Shown here: piece by piece, positions 36,010 through 43,785 of the stretch
Layout of the letters: each line of letters starts with the position of its first letter
Position numbering within the stretch: position 1 is the stretch's first letter
Position numbers and translations under genes: made by a program
Notes under the pieces: generated by a model
What the model saw: only the letters and a program-made list of their open reading frames with translations
Databases searched by the model: none
Told to the model about the DNA's origin: nothing
Source of the DNA: Micropruina sonneratiae
GTDB taxonomy: Bacteria; Actinomycetota; Actinomycetes; Propionibacteriales; Propionibacteriaceae
Reading direction: 5' to 3'
Length of the DNA stretch: 64,000 nucleotides
Assembly (NCBI RefSeq): GCF_025972045.1
Contig: NZ_JAPDHX010000003.1
Coordinates: 496,001-560,000 of the forward strand

Positions 36010-37365
36010 TCAGCTCCAGTTCGTGGGCCCGGCCGACCCGGCCCGGTACGAGTCGAGCGGCACCCGGCCCTGCTGCCAGGCGTCCAGCACCGGCGACAGG
36101 ATCCGCCACAGCTCCTCGGCGACGTCGTTGCGCACCGACAGCAGCGGGTCGCCGTCCATGATGTGCGCCAGGATCTCGCCGTAGGGACGCAGCGGGCTGT
36201 CGCCCAGGTCGGCGCTGAGCACCGTCTCCTCGAGCACGAACTTGTCGTCGGCGCCGTTGGTGTTCAGTCGCACCGCCAGTCTCTCGTCGGCCATGCCGAT
36301 CACCACCACGTTCGGCTCGCCGGAGTTACTGAACCCCTCGGGCTCGAAGGCCTCCTTGAACACCACGGTGATGGCCCGCACCTCATCGCCCAGCGCCTTT
36401 CCGCTGCGCAGGGTGATCGGGACGCCGCGCCAGCGCCGGCTGTTGATCTCGACGGTGACCTCGGCCAGGGTCTCGGTGTTGCGGGCCGGGTCCACGCCAG
36501 GCTCGTCCACGTAGTTGGGCACCTTCTCGTCGCCGACCTGCCCGGCCTCGTAGCGGGCGCGGCGCGACGAGCCGACCGGGTCGTCCGACCACAGCTGGGT
36601 GGCGCGCAGGACGTGCACCTGCAGGTCGCGCAACTCGTCGGCGTCGATCCGGTTGGGCGCCTCCATGCACAACAGCGCCATCACCAGCAGCAGATGGCTC
36701 TGGATCATGTCCTTGAGCGCGCCGGAGTGGTCGTAGTACCCGGCGCGGCCCTCCAGTGCGAGGGTTTCGTCGGAGACGATCGTGATCCGCTCGATGTTGT
36801 TGTGGTTCCACACCGGTTCGAAGAAGCGGTTGGTGAACCGTAGCCCCAGCAGGTTGAGGATCGTCGACTTGCCGAGGAAGTGGTCGACCCGGAACACCCG
36901 GTCCTCGGGCACCAGCCGGGCCAGCAGCTGGTTGAACCGGTGCGCGCTGTCGGGGTCGGAGCCGAACGGCTTCTCGATCGCCAGCCGCAGGTCGTCGGGC
37001 AGGTCGAGCCGGCCCAGCGCCTCGCAGGTCTTCATCGAGATCGCCGGCGGCAGGGCGAAGTAGAGCACCACCGGTCCGGTCAGCGGGTCGAGCAGCTTCT
37101 TCAGCTCGTCGGGGTCGGTCGAGTCGATCGTCACGTAGGTGCTGCCCGTCGCCACCGCGTCGGCCACCTTGGGCCCGCAGTCGTGCAGGGCCTCGCTGAC
37201 CCGTTGTCGCCACTCGTCGGCCCCGAGTTTCTCGGAGGCTGCGCCGATCAGGTTGACCCGTCGGTCGGGCTGCGCCTTGAGCAGGGTGCCCAGCCCGGGC
37301 AGCAGCAGCCGATGGGTGAGATCACCCGAAGCACCCAGAATCACCAGGTTCACCGTGTCGGACAC
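36010..37365 (-). CDS. zwf: Glucose-6-phosphate dehydrogenase
   Basis: A 451-residue enzyme making 6-phosphogluconolactone and NAD(P)H. The nucleotide-binding motif LVILGASGDLTHRLLLPGL is at the N-terminus, the substrate motif RVDHFLGKS at about residue 155-165, and EKPFGSD is present. GTG start with AAGGAG 6 bases upstream. The usual partners (opcA, pgl, tal, tkt) are absent, so this is a stand-alone copy, possibly a second isoform with different coenzyme preference. It converges on the Eis-like gene with a gap of only 17 bases. Confidence 0.95.
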   Translation of the reverse strand: MSDTVNLVILGASGDLTHRLLLPGLGTLLKAQPDRRVNLIGAASEKLGADEWRQRVSEALHDCGPKVADAVATGSTYVTIDSTDPDELKKLLDPLTGPVVLYFALPPAISMKTCEALGRLDLPDDLRLAIEKPFGSDPDSAHRFNQLLARLVPEDRVFRVDHFLGKSTILNLLGLRFTNRFFEPVWNHNNIERITIVSDETLALEGRAGYYDHSGALKDMIQSHLLLVMALLCMEAPNRIDADELRDLQVHVLRATQLWSDDPVGSSRRARYEAGQVGDEKVPNYVDEPGVDPARNTETLAEVTVEINSRRWRGVPITLRSGKALGDEVRAITVVFKEAFEPEGFSNSGEPNVVVIGMADERLAVRLNTNGADDKFVLEETVLSADLGDSPLRPYGEILAHIMDGDPLLSVRNDVAEELWRILSPVLDAWQQGRVPLDSYRAGSAGPTNWS

Positions 37366-37442
37366 GCAGTCTCCTTGTTCGTCGGATCGGCGCCCACGCT
37401 ACTCGGAGCCGGCAGCGGTGCTGCGCGAGGGTCGCGCGCGCG

Positions 37443-38351
37443 TCACGGCGCGACGGGTTCCACCTCTTTCGGGGCCGCCGCCGGCGTCCGGCGCCGCAGG
37501 CTCGCCCAGAACACGCCGCCGATCACCAGGACGCCGCCGAGCAGCTCGACGGGCTGCGGGATCTCGCCCAGTACCAGCCAGGCGGTGGTCAGTCCGGTCA
37601 CCGGCACCAGCATCGAGAACGGCGCCACCCGTCCGGCCGGGTGCCTGCTCATCAGCCAGACCCACACGCCCGAGCCGAGGATCGTTCCGATCAGCACCGT
37701 GTAGGCCAGCCCGGCCCAGGCGCCCGCGGCGTCGGGGCTCAGCGAGGTGGCCAGCGCCGCGGTGATCCGCTGCGGCCCCTCGACGGCCAGCGACAGGGCC
37801 AACATCGGCAGCGGCGGGATGACCGACATCCACAGCGTCAGGTGCAACGGGTTGGGGGCCGCGGCCTTGCGTGCGGCCAGGTTGCCCAGCGCCCAGCCGA
37901 GGCCGCCCAGCACCACCAGCAGGAACGGCCATACCGAGCCGATCGACCCATGGGCGGCGCCGACCAGCACGAGCCCTCCGACGGCGACGCCGACGCCGGC
38001 CGCGGCGCGGCGCCCGATCCTCTCGCCCAGCAGCAGTGCGCCGAGCAGCACCGTGAACGGTGCGGACGACTGCAGCACCAGTGAGGCGAGTCCGGTGGGG
38101 AAGCCGGCCGCCATGCCAAGATAGAGGCCGATGAACTGCAGGGTGCCGAAGCCGAGGCCGTAGCCGATCAGCCAGCGCGCCGGCACCTGCGGTCGGGGCA
38201 CCAGCAGCAGCGTCGGGACGGCCATCACCGCGAAACGCAGGAAGACCAGGAACAGTGGCGGGAACTGCTCCAGGGAGGCATGGATGGCGAGGAAGTTGAC
38301 GCCCCAGACCACGGCGACGCCGACGGCGAGCAGGACATGACGGATCGGCAC
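37443..38351 (-). CDS. EamA/DMT superfamily exporter
   Basis: A 302-residue membrane protein with ten helices in two EamA repeats (WGVNFLAIHASL in the first; AGLAYTVLIGTILGSGVW and GGVLVIGGVFWASL in the second). Family members export amino acids or metabolites (YdcZ/RhaT/O-acetylserine type). The GTG start has GGGAGAG upstream; a longer frame runs further 5' but would cross into the divergent LysR gene. The divergent LysR regulator at 38424 probably controls it. Confidence 0.88.
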   Translation of the reverse strand: MPIRHVLLAVGVAVVWGVNFLAIHASLEQFPPLFLVFLRFAVMAVPTLLLVPRPQVPARWLIGYGLGFGTLQFIGLYLGMAAGFPTGLASLVLQSSAPFTVLLGALLLGERIGRRAAAGVGVAVGGLVLVGAAHGSIGSVWPFLLVVLGGLGWALGNLAARKAAAPNPLHLTLWMSVIPPLPMLALSLAVEGPQRITAALATSLSPDAAGAWAGLAYTVLIGTILGSGVWVWLMSRHPAGRVAPFSMLVPVTGLTTAWLVLGEIPQPVELLGGVLVIGGVFWASLRRRTPAAAPKEVEPVAP

Positions 38352-38397
38352 GGAGCCAACTCTCCCGAATCGGACTGTGAAGGACAAGCGAGACTTT

Positions 38398-38425
38398 ATG
38401 AAGGAACTATGTAGGCTACCTTCAT
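38398..38425. promoter_or_regulatory. Operator-like inverted repeat between EamA and LysR genes
   Basis: ATGAAGG (38398-38404) and CCTTCAT (38419-38425) form a 7-bp inverted repeat with a 14-base spacer, with inner TA...TA symmetry. It overlaps the probable -10 box TAGGCT (38412-38417) and the start codon of the lysR-type gene. This is the expected place for LysR autoregulation and for control of the divergent exporter. Confidence 0.55.
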
Positions 38426-39329
38426 GGAAGTCCGGCATCTCCTGCTGCTTCGCGAGATCGCCGTGCGTGGCACCCTGGCCGCTGTCGCCGAGGCCACGCA
38501 CCGGACGCCGAGCGCCGTCTCGCAGCAACTGCGCACGGCGGAACGGGAACTGGGCGTGAAGCTGGTCGAACCCGTCTCCCGTGGGCTGCGGCTGACCGCG
38601 GAGGGCCAGTTGCTCGCCGACCGGGCCGACCGGGTGGCGACCGTCCTCGCCGAGGTCGGGGCCGAGCTCGAGTCGAGGCTGGGCGAACCGGGCGGCCAGG
38701 TGTCGATCGGCACCCTACCCAGTGCGGGGGAGGCCCTGCTGCCGGGGCTGGTCCGGCGCCTGAAGGGGACCGCGATCGATGTCGACGTGCAGGATTTCGA
38801 CCTCTCCGAGGCCGGCTTCGCCGCCAAGACGCTCGACCACGACCTGGTGATCGCGCACAGTGCGGCCGGCGACGTACCCGCCGGAGCCGAAGGCCTGGTC
38901 TGCCGGGTGCTGGCCCACGAGCCCCTTGACGTCGCGCTCCCGGTCGGTCACCGGTTGGCCTCGCGGGCCGAGTTGACGGCGTCCGACCTGGTGGGAACGC
39001 GCTGGATCGCGGTGCCAGCGGGCTTTCCCTTCGACTCGGTACTGCTCGCGATCGAGGCGGCCACCGGGCAGCCGCTGCAGCGCAGGCTGCGGCTGATCGA
39101 CAATCGGCTGGTCGAGGCGCTGGTGGCGGCCGGCGAGGGGCTGGCGCTGCTGCCACGGTTCACCACCCGGCCGCACCCCGGCACCGTGCTGCGGCCGCTG
39201 GTCGGCGTTCATGCGCGCAGGGCGCTGGTGGCCCTGGCGCGACCCGACCACTACGCCCGCCGGGCCGTGCGGAGCGTGGTGGATCTGCTGGCCGACGCGG
39301 GCGCCGAACTCGAGAAGCTATTTCATTAG
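38424..39329 (+). CDS. LysR-family transcriptional regulator
   Basis: A 301-residue regulator. The N-terminal winged helix (residues 1-60: LLLLREIAVRGTLAAVAEAT, RTPSAVSQQLRTAERELG) is followed by a periplasmic-binding-like effector domain. It is transcribed away from the EamA exporter with 72 bases between and probably senses that exporter's substrate. TAGGCT lies exactly 6 bases before the ATG and there is no ribosome binding site, so it is probably leaderless. Confidence 0.92.
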   Translation: MEVRHLLLLREIAVRGTLAAVAEATHRTPSAVSQQLRTAERELGVKLVEPVSRGLRLTAEGQLLADRADRVATVLAEVGAELESRLGEPGGQVSIGTLPSAGEALLPGLVRRLKGTAIDVDVQDFDLSEAGFAAKTLDHDLVIAHSAAGDVPAGAEGLVCRVLAHEPLDVALPVGHRLASRAELTASDLVGTRWIAVPAGFPFDSVLLAIEAATGQPLQRRLRLIDNRLVEALVAAGEGLALLPRFTTRPHPGTVLRPLVGVHARRALVALARPDHYARRAVRSVVDLLADAGAELEKLFH

Positions 39330-39334
39330 GCGCA

Positions 39335-39416
39335 GATATACCGAACTTCGACGTCGGACGGCATCGAAACGTTTACATCGGCGATTTCGGCCATCGAGGT
39401 CGAAAATCGGTATATC
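39335..39416. repeat. AT-richer 82-bp inverted repeat between convergent genes
   Basis: Two 18-base arms, GATATACCGAACTTCGAC (39335-39352) and GTCGAAAATCGGTATATC (39399-39416), pair at 16 of 18 positions around a 46-base centre. Base composition is visibly less GC-rich than its surroundings. It starts 6 bases after the lysR stop and precedes the end of the convergent MFS gene. It may be a bidirectional terminator or the remains of a small mobile element. Confidence 0.65.
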
Positions 39417-39455
39417 GACGCCCGCTGAAATGTCCCTTGACGCGGTGGGTCGCAA

Positions 39456-40715
39456 TCAGGCCGGGTCGGAGGCGCAGGTACCGCACAGCGCGGGCTCGGC
39501 CTCGTCGGCGGACGTGCGGTGACGCCGCTCGAGGGCGAAGCCGACCATGGCCAGCGCCAGACCGACCGCCGCCATGGCGGCGCCCACCCACGGCGGGGCG
39601 CTGTAGCCGAAGCCCGCGGCGATCACGGCGCCGCCGAGGAAGGCGCCGAGACTGTTGCCCATGTTCAGCGCCGAGTGGTTGAGCGCGGCGGCGATCGACT
39701 GGTTGTCCTCGGCGACGTCCATCAGCCTGGTCTGGATCGACGGCGCCAGGATCGATCCGCAGAACCCGAGCGCGAACAACAGCGTCGCCAGCGCATGGAG
39801 CCACTGCGCGGCCAGTCCGATCAGCACCAGGACCACGGCGGTACCGATGAAGGCTCCGAGCAGCGTGCGCCGCAGGTCGCGGTCGGCGAGGCGTCCACCG
39901 ACCAGGTTGCCGGCCGTCATTCCGATGCCGCTGATCACCAGGACGATGGGCACCGCCCACTCGGGGCCGTGGGCCAGTTCGGTCACCATCGGTGCGACGT
40001 AGCTGTTCACGGCGAAGAAGCCGCCGAAGCCGACGGCGCCGACGGCCAGGGTGAGCCACACCTGGCCGATCCGGAAGACCTGCAGCTCGGCGCGCAGCGT
40101 GCGCTCGGGCTCGCCGGCGTGCTTCGGCACGAAGGCGGCGACGCACACCGTGGCCAGCGCGAAGACGGCGGCGACGGCGACGAAGGTGGCGCGCCAGCCG
40201 AGTTGCTGGCCGAGGAAGGTGCCCACCGGCACCCCGACGACGTTGGCAACGGTCAGGCCGGTGAGGACGAAGGCGACGCCCTGGGCCCGCTTGCCGGGTC
40301 CGAGGACGTCGGCCGCGACGAGGGCGCCGATACCGAAGTAGGCGCCGTGCGGCAAGCCGGCCAGCAGCCGCGAGGCGGCGACCAGCTCGAAGCTGGGCAG
40401 CACGAAGGTGAGGGCGTTGAACAGCGTCAGGGCCAGCGCCAGGGCCACCATCACCACGTGTCGCGGGAATCGGGCCACCGAGCCGGCGATGGTCGGCGCG
40501 CCGATCACCACGCCCAGGGCGTACAGCGAGATCAGGACGCCGGCGTGGGCGATGGTGTTGTCCGGATCGGCCGCCCACGCGCTCGGCAGCAGGTCGCGCG
40601 CCAGGTTGGGCAGCAGGCCCATCACCACGAACTCCGTCAGGCCGATGCCGAAGCTGCCGATCGCCAGCGACAGTAGCGCCAGGGCAGGCGTGCGACGGGT
40701 GGAGGTGTGCGGCAT
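39456..40715 (-). CDS. MFS drug/metabolite exporter (DHA1, Cmx/AraJ-like)
   Basis: A 419-residue transporter with twelve predicted helices. It starts with the group's signature AIGSFGIGLTEFVVMGLLPNLA and contains GLPHGAYFGIGALVAADVLG and GGRLADRDLRRTLLG. Related proteins export chloramphenicol, arabinose or other small molecules; the substrate is not readable. TAGTAT 6 bases before the ATG is a probable leaderless -10 box, overlapped by the palindrome at 40726-40740. The C-terminus ends in a Cys-containing tail (CGTCASDPA). Confidence 0.9.
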   Translation of the reverse strand: MPHTSTRRTPALALLSLAIGSFGIGLTEFVVMGLLPNLARDLLPSAWAADPDNTIAHAGVLISLYALGVVIGAPTIAGSVARFPRHVVMVALALALTLFNALTFVLPSFELVAASRLLAGLPHGAYFGIGALVAADVLGPGKRAQGVAFVLTGLTVANVVGVPVGTFLGQQLGWRATFVAVAAVFALATVCVAAFVPKHAGEPERTLRAELQVFRIGQVWLTLAVGAVGFGGFFAVNSYVAPMVTELAHGPEWAVPIVLVISGIGMTAGNLVGGRLADRDLRRTLLGAFIGTAVVLVLIGLAAQWLHALATLLFALGFCGSILAPSIQTRLMDVAEDNQSIAAALNHSALNMGNSLGAFLGGAVIAAGFGYSAPPWVGAAMAAVGLALAMVGFALERRHRTSADEAEPALCGTCASDPA

Positions 40716-40725
40716 CGCCCCATAC

Positions 40726-40740
40726 TAGTCATGGTGACTA
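40726..40740. promoter_or_regulatory. Operator-like palindrome at the MFS exporter promoter
   Basis: TAGTCA-TGG-TGACTA is a perfect 6-bp inverted repeat. It overlaps the probable -10 box of the exporter (complement of 40722-40727). A repressor bound here would block transcription. No regulator gene is adjacent. Confidence 0.5.
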
Positions 40741-41073
40741 TTGAAAGTACAACTATCAGTTGACTCCAAACCGACCGGTGATGGTCGGCCGCCTTTCTGA
40801 GAAGCGGACCCCGAACGACCGCTCCGACGCTGCGCGCGGCGGGAGGCCGACGTTGCGGGGCCACTTTTCAGAACCGGGCCGATCGCGGCTTGCGACCCGG
40901 CGGTCATCAGGACCGGCCCGGTATGACGTGGGTGCGTCCGTGGCGTGAGCCCGGGGACGGGATGACTCCAGCCGGGTGCTGTGCCGTAGACTGACGGCTC
41001 GATTCCCCGCCGTGAAACGAGTGATGAAACCCTGTTAACCGACCTGGAATGGTTCGAACTGGCCGTTGCCGCC
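40741..41073. other. Intergenic gap upstream of corC
   Basis: No gene is supported in these 333 bases. A probable corC promoter has its -10 box TAGACT at 40987-40992. Downstream of it the corC reading frame is open from at least CTG 41032, so the last 40 bases may be coding (see corC entry). The CTTTCTGAGAAGCGG and CTTTTCAGAACC stretches suggest weak local symmetry but no convincing repeat. Confidence 0.5.
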
Positions 41074-42378
41074 GTGGGCGTGGTGCTGGCCGCTTTGTTG
41101 GTAACGGCCGAGGCTGCCCTGCAGTCGTTCTCGAAGAGCCGCGCCCAGCGCCTGCTCGAACAGGGCAAGGGCGGCGCGAAGGCGCTGGTGCGCATCACCG
41201 AGGACCCGGCGCCGACCCTGAACACCCTGCTGTTCGGCCGCATCCTGGCCGAGATCGTCGCCATCGTGCTGGTCGCCCTGTTCGTCTTCGGGCGCTTCGA
41301 ACAGACCTGGGAACGGGTGCTGTACTCGGTCGGCATCATGGTGCTGGTCTCGTTCATCCTGCTGGGGGTCGCGCCGCGCACGCTAGGCCGGCAGAAGGCG
41401 GACGCCGTGGCGCTGGCCGCCGCCCGGCCGGTGTCGTTGCTGACCACCGTGCTGGGACCGATTCCGCAGGTGATGATCCTGATCGGCAACGCGCTCACCC
41501 CGGGTCGAGGCTTCGCCGACGGCCCGTTCTCCTCCGAAGCCGAGTTGCGCGAACTGGTCGACATCGCCGAGGCGTCCGACGTGATCGAAGCGGGCGAGCG
41601 CAGGATGATCCATTCGGTGTTCGACCTCGGCGACACGATCGTCAAGGAAGTCATGGTGCCGCGCACGCAGATGGTCTACATCGAGCGCACCAAGACCGTT
41701 CGGCAAGGTGTTTCGCTGGCGCTCCGGTCGGGCTTCAGCCGCATTCCGGTGATCGGCGAGGACGTCGACGACGTGTGCGGCATCCTCTACCTCAAGGACG
41801 CCATGCGCCGGATGTACGACAACCCGCGGGCCCAGGCGACCGAGACCGTCGAGTCGCTGATGCGGCCGCCGACGTTCTGCCCCGACTCCAAGCCGGTTGA
41901 CGAACTGCTGCGCGAGATGCAGCTCAACCGCTCGCACGTGGTGATCGTCGTCGACGAGTTCGGCGGCACCGCCGGGCTGGCCACCATCGAGGACATCCTG
42001 GAGGAGATCGTCGGCGAGATCGTCGACGAGTACGACCAGGAGGTGCCGCCGTCGGTCGAGATCGGGCCCAACCGGTTCCGGGTGTCGGCGCGGCTCAGCG
42101 TCGACGACCTGGGCGAACTGTTCGGCAAGAAGGTCGACGACGACGACGTCGACACCGTCCTGGGCCTGATGGGCAAGGAGCTCAACAAGGTGCCGATCCC
42201 GGGCTCGGTGATCGAGTGGGAGGGCATCCAGCTCGTCGCCGAGCGGGGCATCGGACGGCGCAACAGCATCCTCACGGTGCTCGCCTCGCTGGTGGAGGAG
42301 CCGACCGACGACCCGGCCGACGAGGGTGTGGACGCTGCCGCGCAGCTGGCGTCGGAGTCGGCGGAGCGGGCCAGCTGA
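41074..42378 (+). CDS. CNNM/CorC-type membrane protein with CBS domains
   Basis: At least 434 residues. Domain order: CNNM (DUF21) membrane domain with three or four helices (to about residue 150), a CBS pair (about 190-310, MVPRTQMVYIERT, GFSRIPVIGE) and the CorC_HlyC domain (about 330-410, GPNRFRVSARLSVDDLGELFG). The family is tied to Mg/Co or other ion efflux. The first helix is cut short from GTG 41074. Upstream the frame stays open and reads LTDLEWFELAVAA, completing the helix, but offers only CTG 41032 as start, so a non-canonical start is likely. It overlaps era by one base. Confidence 0.88.
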   Translation: MGVVLAALLVTAEAALQSFSKSRAQRLLEQGKGGAKALVRITEDPAPTLNTLLFGRILAEIVAIVLVALFVFGRFEQTWERVLYSVGIMVLVSFILLGVAPRTLGRQKADAVALAAARPVSLLTTVLGPIPQVMILIGNALTPGRGFADGPFSSEAELRELVDIAEASDVIEAGERRMIHSVFDLGDTIVKEVMVPRTQMVYIERTKTVRQGVSLALRSGFSRIPVIGEDVDDVCGILYLKDAMRRMYDNPRAQATETVESLMRPPTFCPDSKPVDELLREMQLNRSHVVIVVDEFGGTAGLATIEDILEEIVGEIVDEYDQEVPPSVEIGPNRFRVSARLSVDDLGELFGKKVDDDDVDTVLGLMGKELNKVPIPGSVIEWEGIQLVAERGIGRRNSILTVLASLVEEPTDDPADEGVDAAAQLASESAERAS

Positions 42379-43292
42379 TGCATCGCTCCGGTTTCGCCTG
42401 CTTCGTCGGGCGCCCCAACGCGGGCAAGTCGACGCTGACCAACGCCATCGTCGGGCAGAAGGTGGCGATCGCGTCCTCACGGCCGCAGACCACCCGGCAC
42501 GCCGTCCGCGGCATCGTCACCCGGCCGGACGCGCAACTGGTCATCATCGACACCCCCGGCCTGCACCGCCCCCGCACCCTGCTCGGCGAACGCCTCAACG
42601 ACCTCGTCCACGCGACCTGGTCGGAGGTGGACGTCATCGGCGTATGCCTGCCCGCCGACCAGCGGGTCGGCCCCGGTGACGAGTATCTGGTCGGCGAGAT
42701 CGCCAAGCTGCCGAAGCGGCCGACCCTGGTGGCGCTGGCCACCAAGTCCGACCTGGTCAAGCCGCAGCGGATGGCGGAACACCTGCTGCGGATCGCCACC
42801 CTCGAGGAGAAGCTGGGCGTGCGCTGGGCCGAGATCGTGCCGGTCTCGGCGGTCACCGACGACCAGGTCGACCTGGTCACCGACGTGCTGATCGCGCAGC
42901 TGCCCGAGGGTCCCGCGTTCTACCCTGACGGCGAGGTGACCGACGAGCCGACCGAGACGCTGGTCGCCGAACTGATCCGCGAGGCGGCGCTGGAGAAGAT
43001 GCACGAGGAACTGCCGCACTCGATCACCGTCACCGTCGACGAGATGGGATTGCGCGAGGGACGTCCCGACAACAAGCCGCTGCTCGACGTCTACGCCTCG
43101 CTGGTGGTCGAGCGCGACTCGCAGAAGGGGATCGTGATCGGCCACAAGGGCTCGGTGCTGCGCGAGATCGGCACCGCGGCCCGCGCCCAGCTCACCGCCC
43201 TGCTCGGGACGCCGGTGCACCTCGACCTGAAGGTGAAGGTGCTCAAGGACTGGCAGCGCAACGCCAAGCATCTCAACCGTTTGGGCTTCTGA
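42378..43292 (+). CDS. era: GTPase Era
   Basis: A 304-residue GTPase that assists 30S assembly and binds the 16S rRNA 3' end. G1 GRPNAGKST (about residues 10-18), G3 DTPG (about 58), G4 TKSD (about 125; the usual Asn is Thr) and the C-terminal KH domain with IVIGHKGSVLREIG are present. ATG overlaps the corC stop (TGATG). ybeY-corC-era is the standard order, interrupted here by the 33690-40715 block. Confidence 0.96.
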   Translation: MHRSGFACFVGRPNAGKSTLTNAIVGQKVAIASSRPQTTRHAVRGIVTRPDAQLVIIDTPGLHRPRTLLGERLNDLVHATWSEVDVIGVCLPADQRVGPGDEYLVGEIAKLPKRPTLVALATKSDLVKPQRMAEHLLRIATLEEKLGVRWAEIVPVSAVTDDQVDLVTDVLIAQLPEGPAFYPDGEVTDEPTETLVAELIREAALEKMHEELPHSITVTVDEMGLREGRPDNKPLLDVYASLVVERDSQKGIVIGHKGSVLREIGTAARAQLTALLGTPVHLDLKVKVLKDWQRNAKHLNRLGF

Positions 43293-43310
43293 CCCGTTCG
43301 GTGCGGGTCA
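43290..43310. terminator. Hairpin spanning the era stop codon
   Basis: TGACCCG and CGGGTCA pair around a 7-base loop. The left arm begins in the era stop codon and the right arm ends in the stop of the convergent amidase remnant. A plausible shared terminator, without a T-tract. Confidence 0.4.
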
Positions 43311-43665
43311 GGCCAGCGCGCTCGCCAGCTCGATCAACGCCAGATCGGAGCCCCGCGGGCCGACCAGGCACACCCCCACAGGACCGCCCGGCAGGTGCAG
43401 CGCGGGGACGCCGACCGCGGGGCGTCCGGTGATCCCGGCGATGCAGGTCAGCCGGAAGGTGGCCTGCCGGTGGGCGTCCACGCCGGCCGGCGACGCCCAC
43501 AGCCGTGGTGCCGGACCCGACGCCGAGGGCAGCACCAGAACCTGCTCGCCGAGGGCCTTCGTCGAACTCGGCGCCCAGCCGGGTCGGCGGGTCGACGGCC
43601 GCCGCGTCCGCCACCGCGTCGATCTCGGCGGCCAGCCGGAAGCATCCTCGCCAACATCGTCGGCA
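43308..43665 (-). pseudogene. Amidase C-terminal remnant
   Basis: The reading frame ending at 43308 contains the C-terminal part of an amidase-signature enzyme: EQVLVLPSASGPAP, then TFRLTCIAGITGRPAVGVP, then VCLVGPRGSDLALIELA. Immediately upstream the matching helical region (RLAAEIDAVADAAAVDP) lies in a different frame, and the catalytic Ser-Ser-Lys part is gone. So it is both truncated and frameshifted. Confidence 0.65.
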
Positions 43666-43712
43666 ACCCGGTCTCCTGACGCCCGCCCCCTGCACATCAC
43701 CGCCGAACCCAC

Positions 43713-43742
43713 GTGGCGCTCGCGCCACTGCGCGAGCGCCAC
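43713..43742. terminator. Perfect 13-bp hairpin downstream of htrA
   Basis: GTGGCGCTCGCGC (43713-43725) pairs perfectly with GCGCGAGCGCCAC (43730-43742) around CACT. It lies 44 bases past the stop of the minus-strand htrA-like gene and should terminate it. Confidence 0.75.
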
Positions 43743-43785
43743 ATGGTCAGGCGAGCATCCACGGCTCGCGGGCTCGTTGGGCGAG

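Noticed and set aside
40725-41666. Minus-strand frame of 313 codons opposite the corC start region
   Set aside because: Ser/Thr/Arg-rich antisense composition without motifs; it conflicts with the well-supported corC gene.
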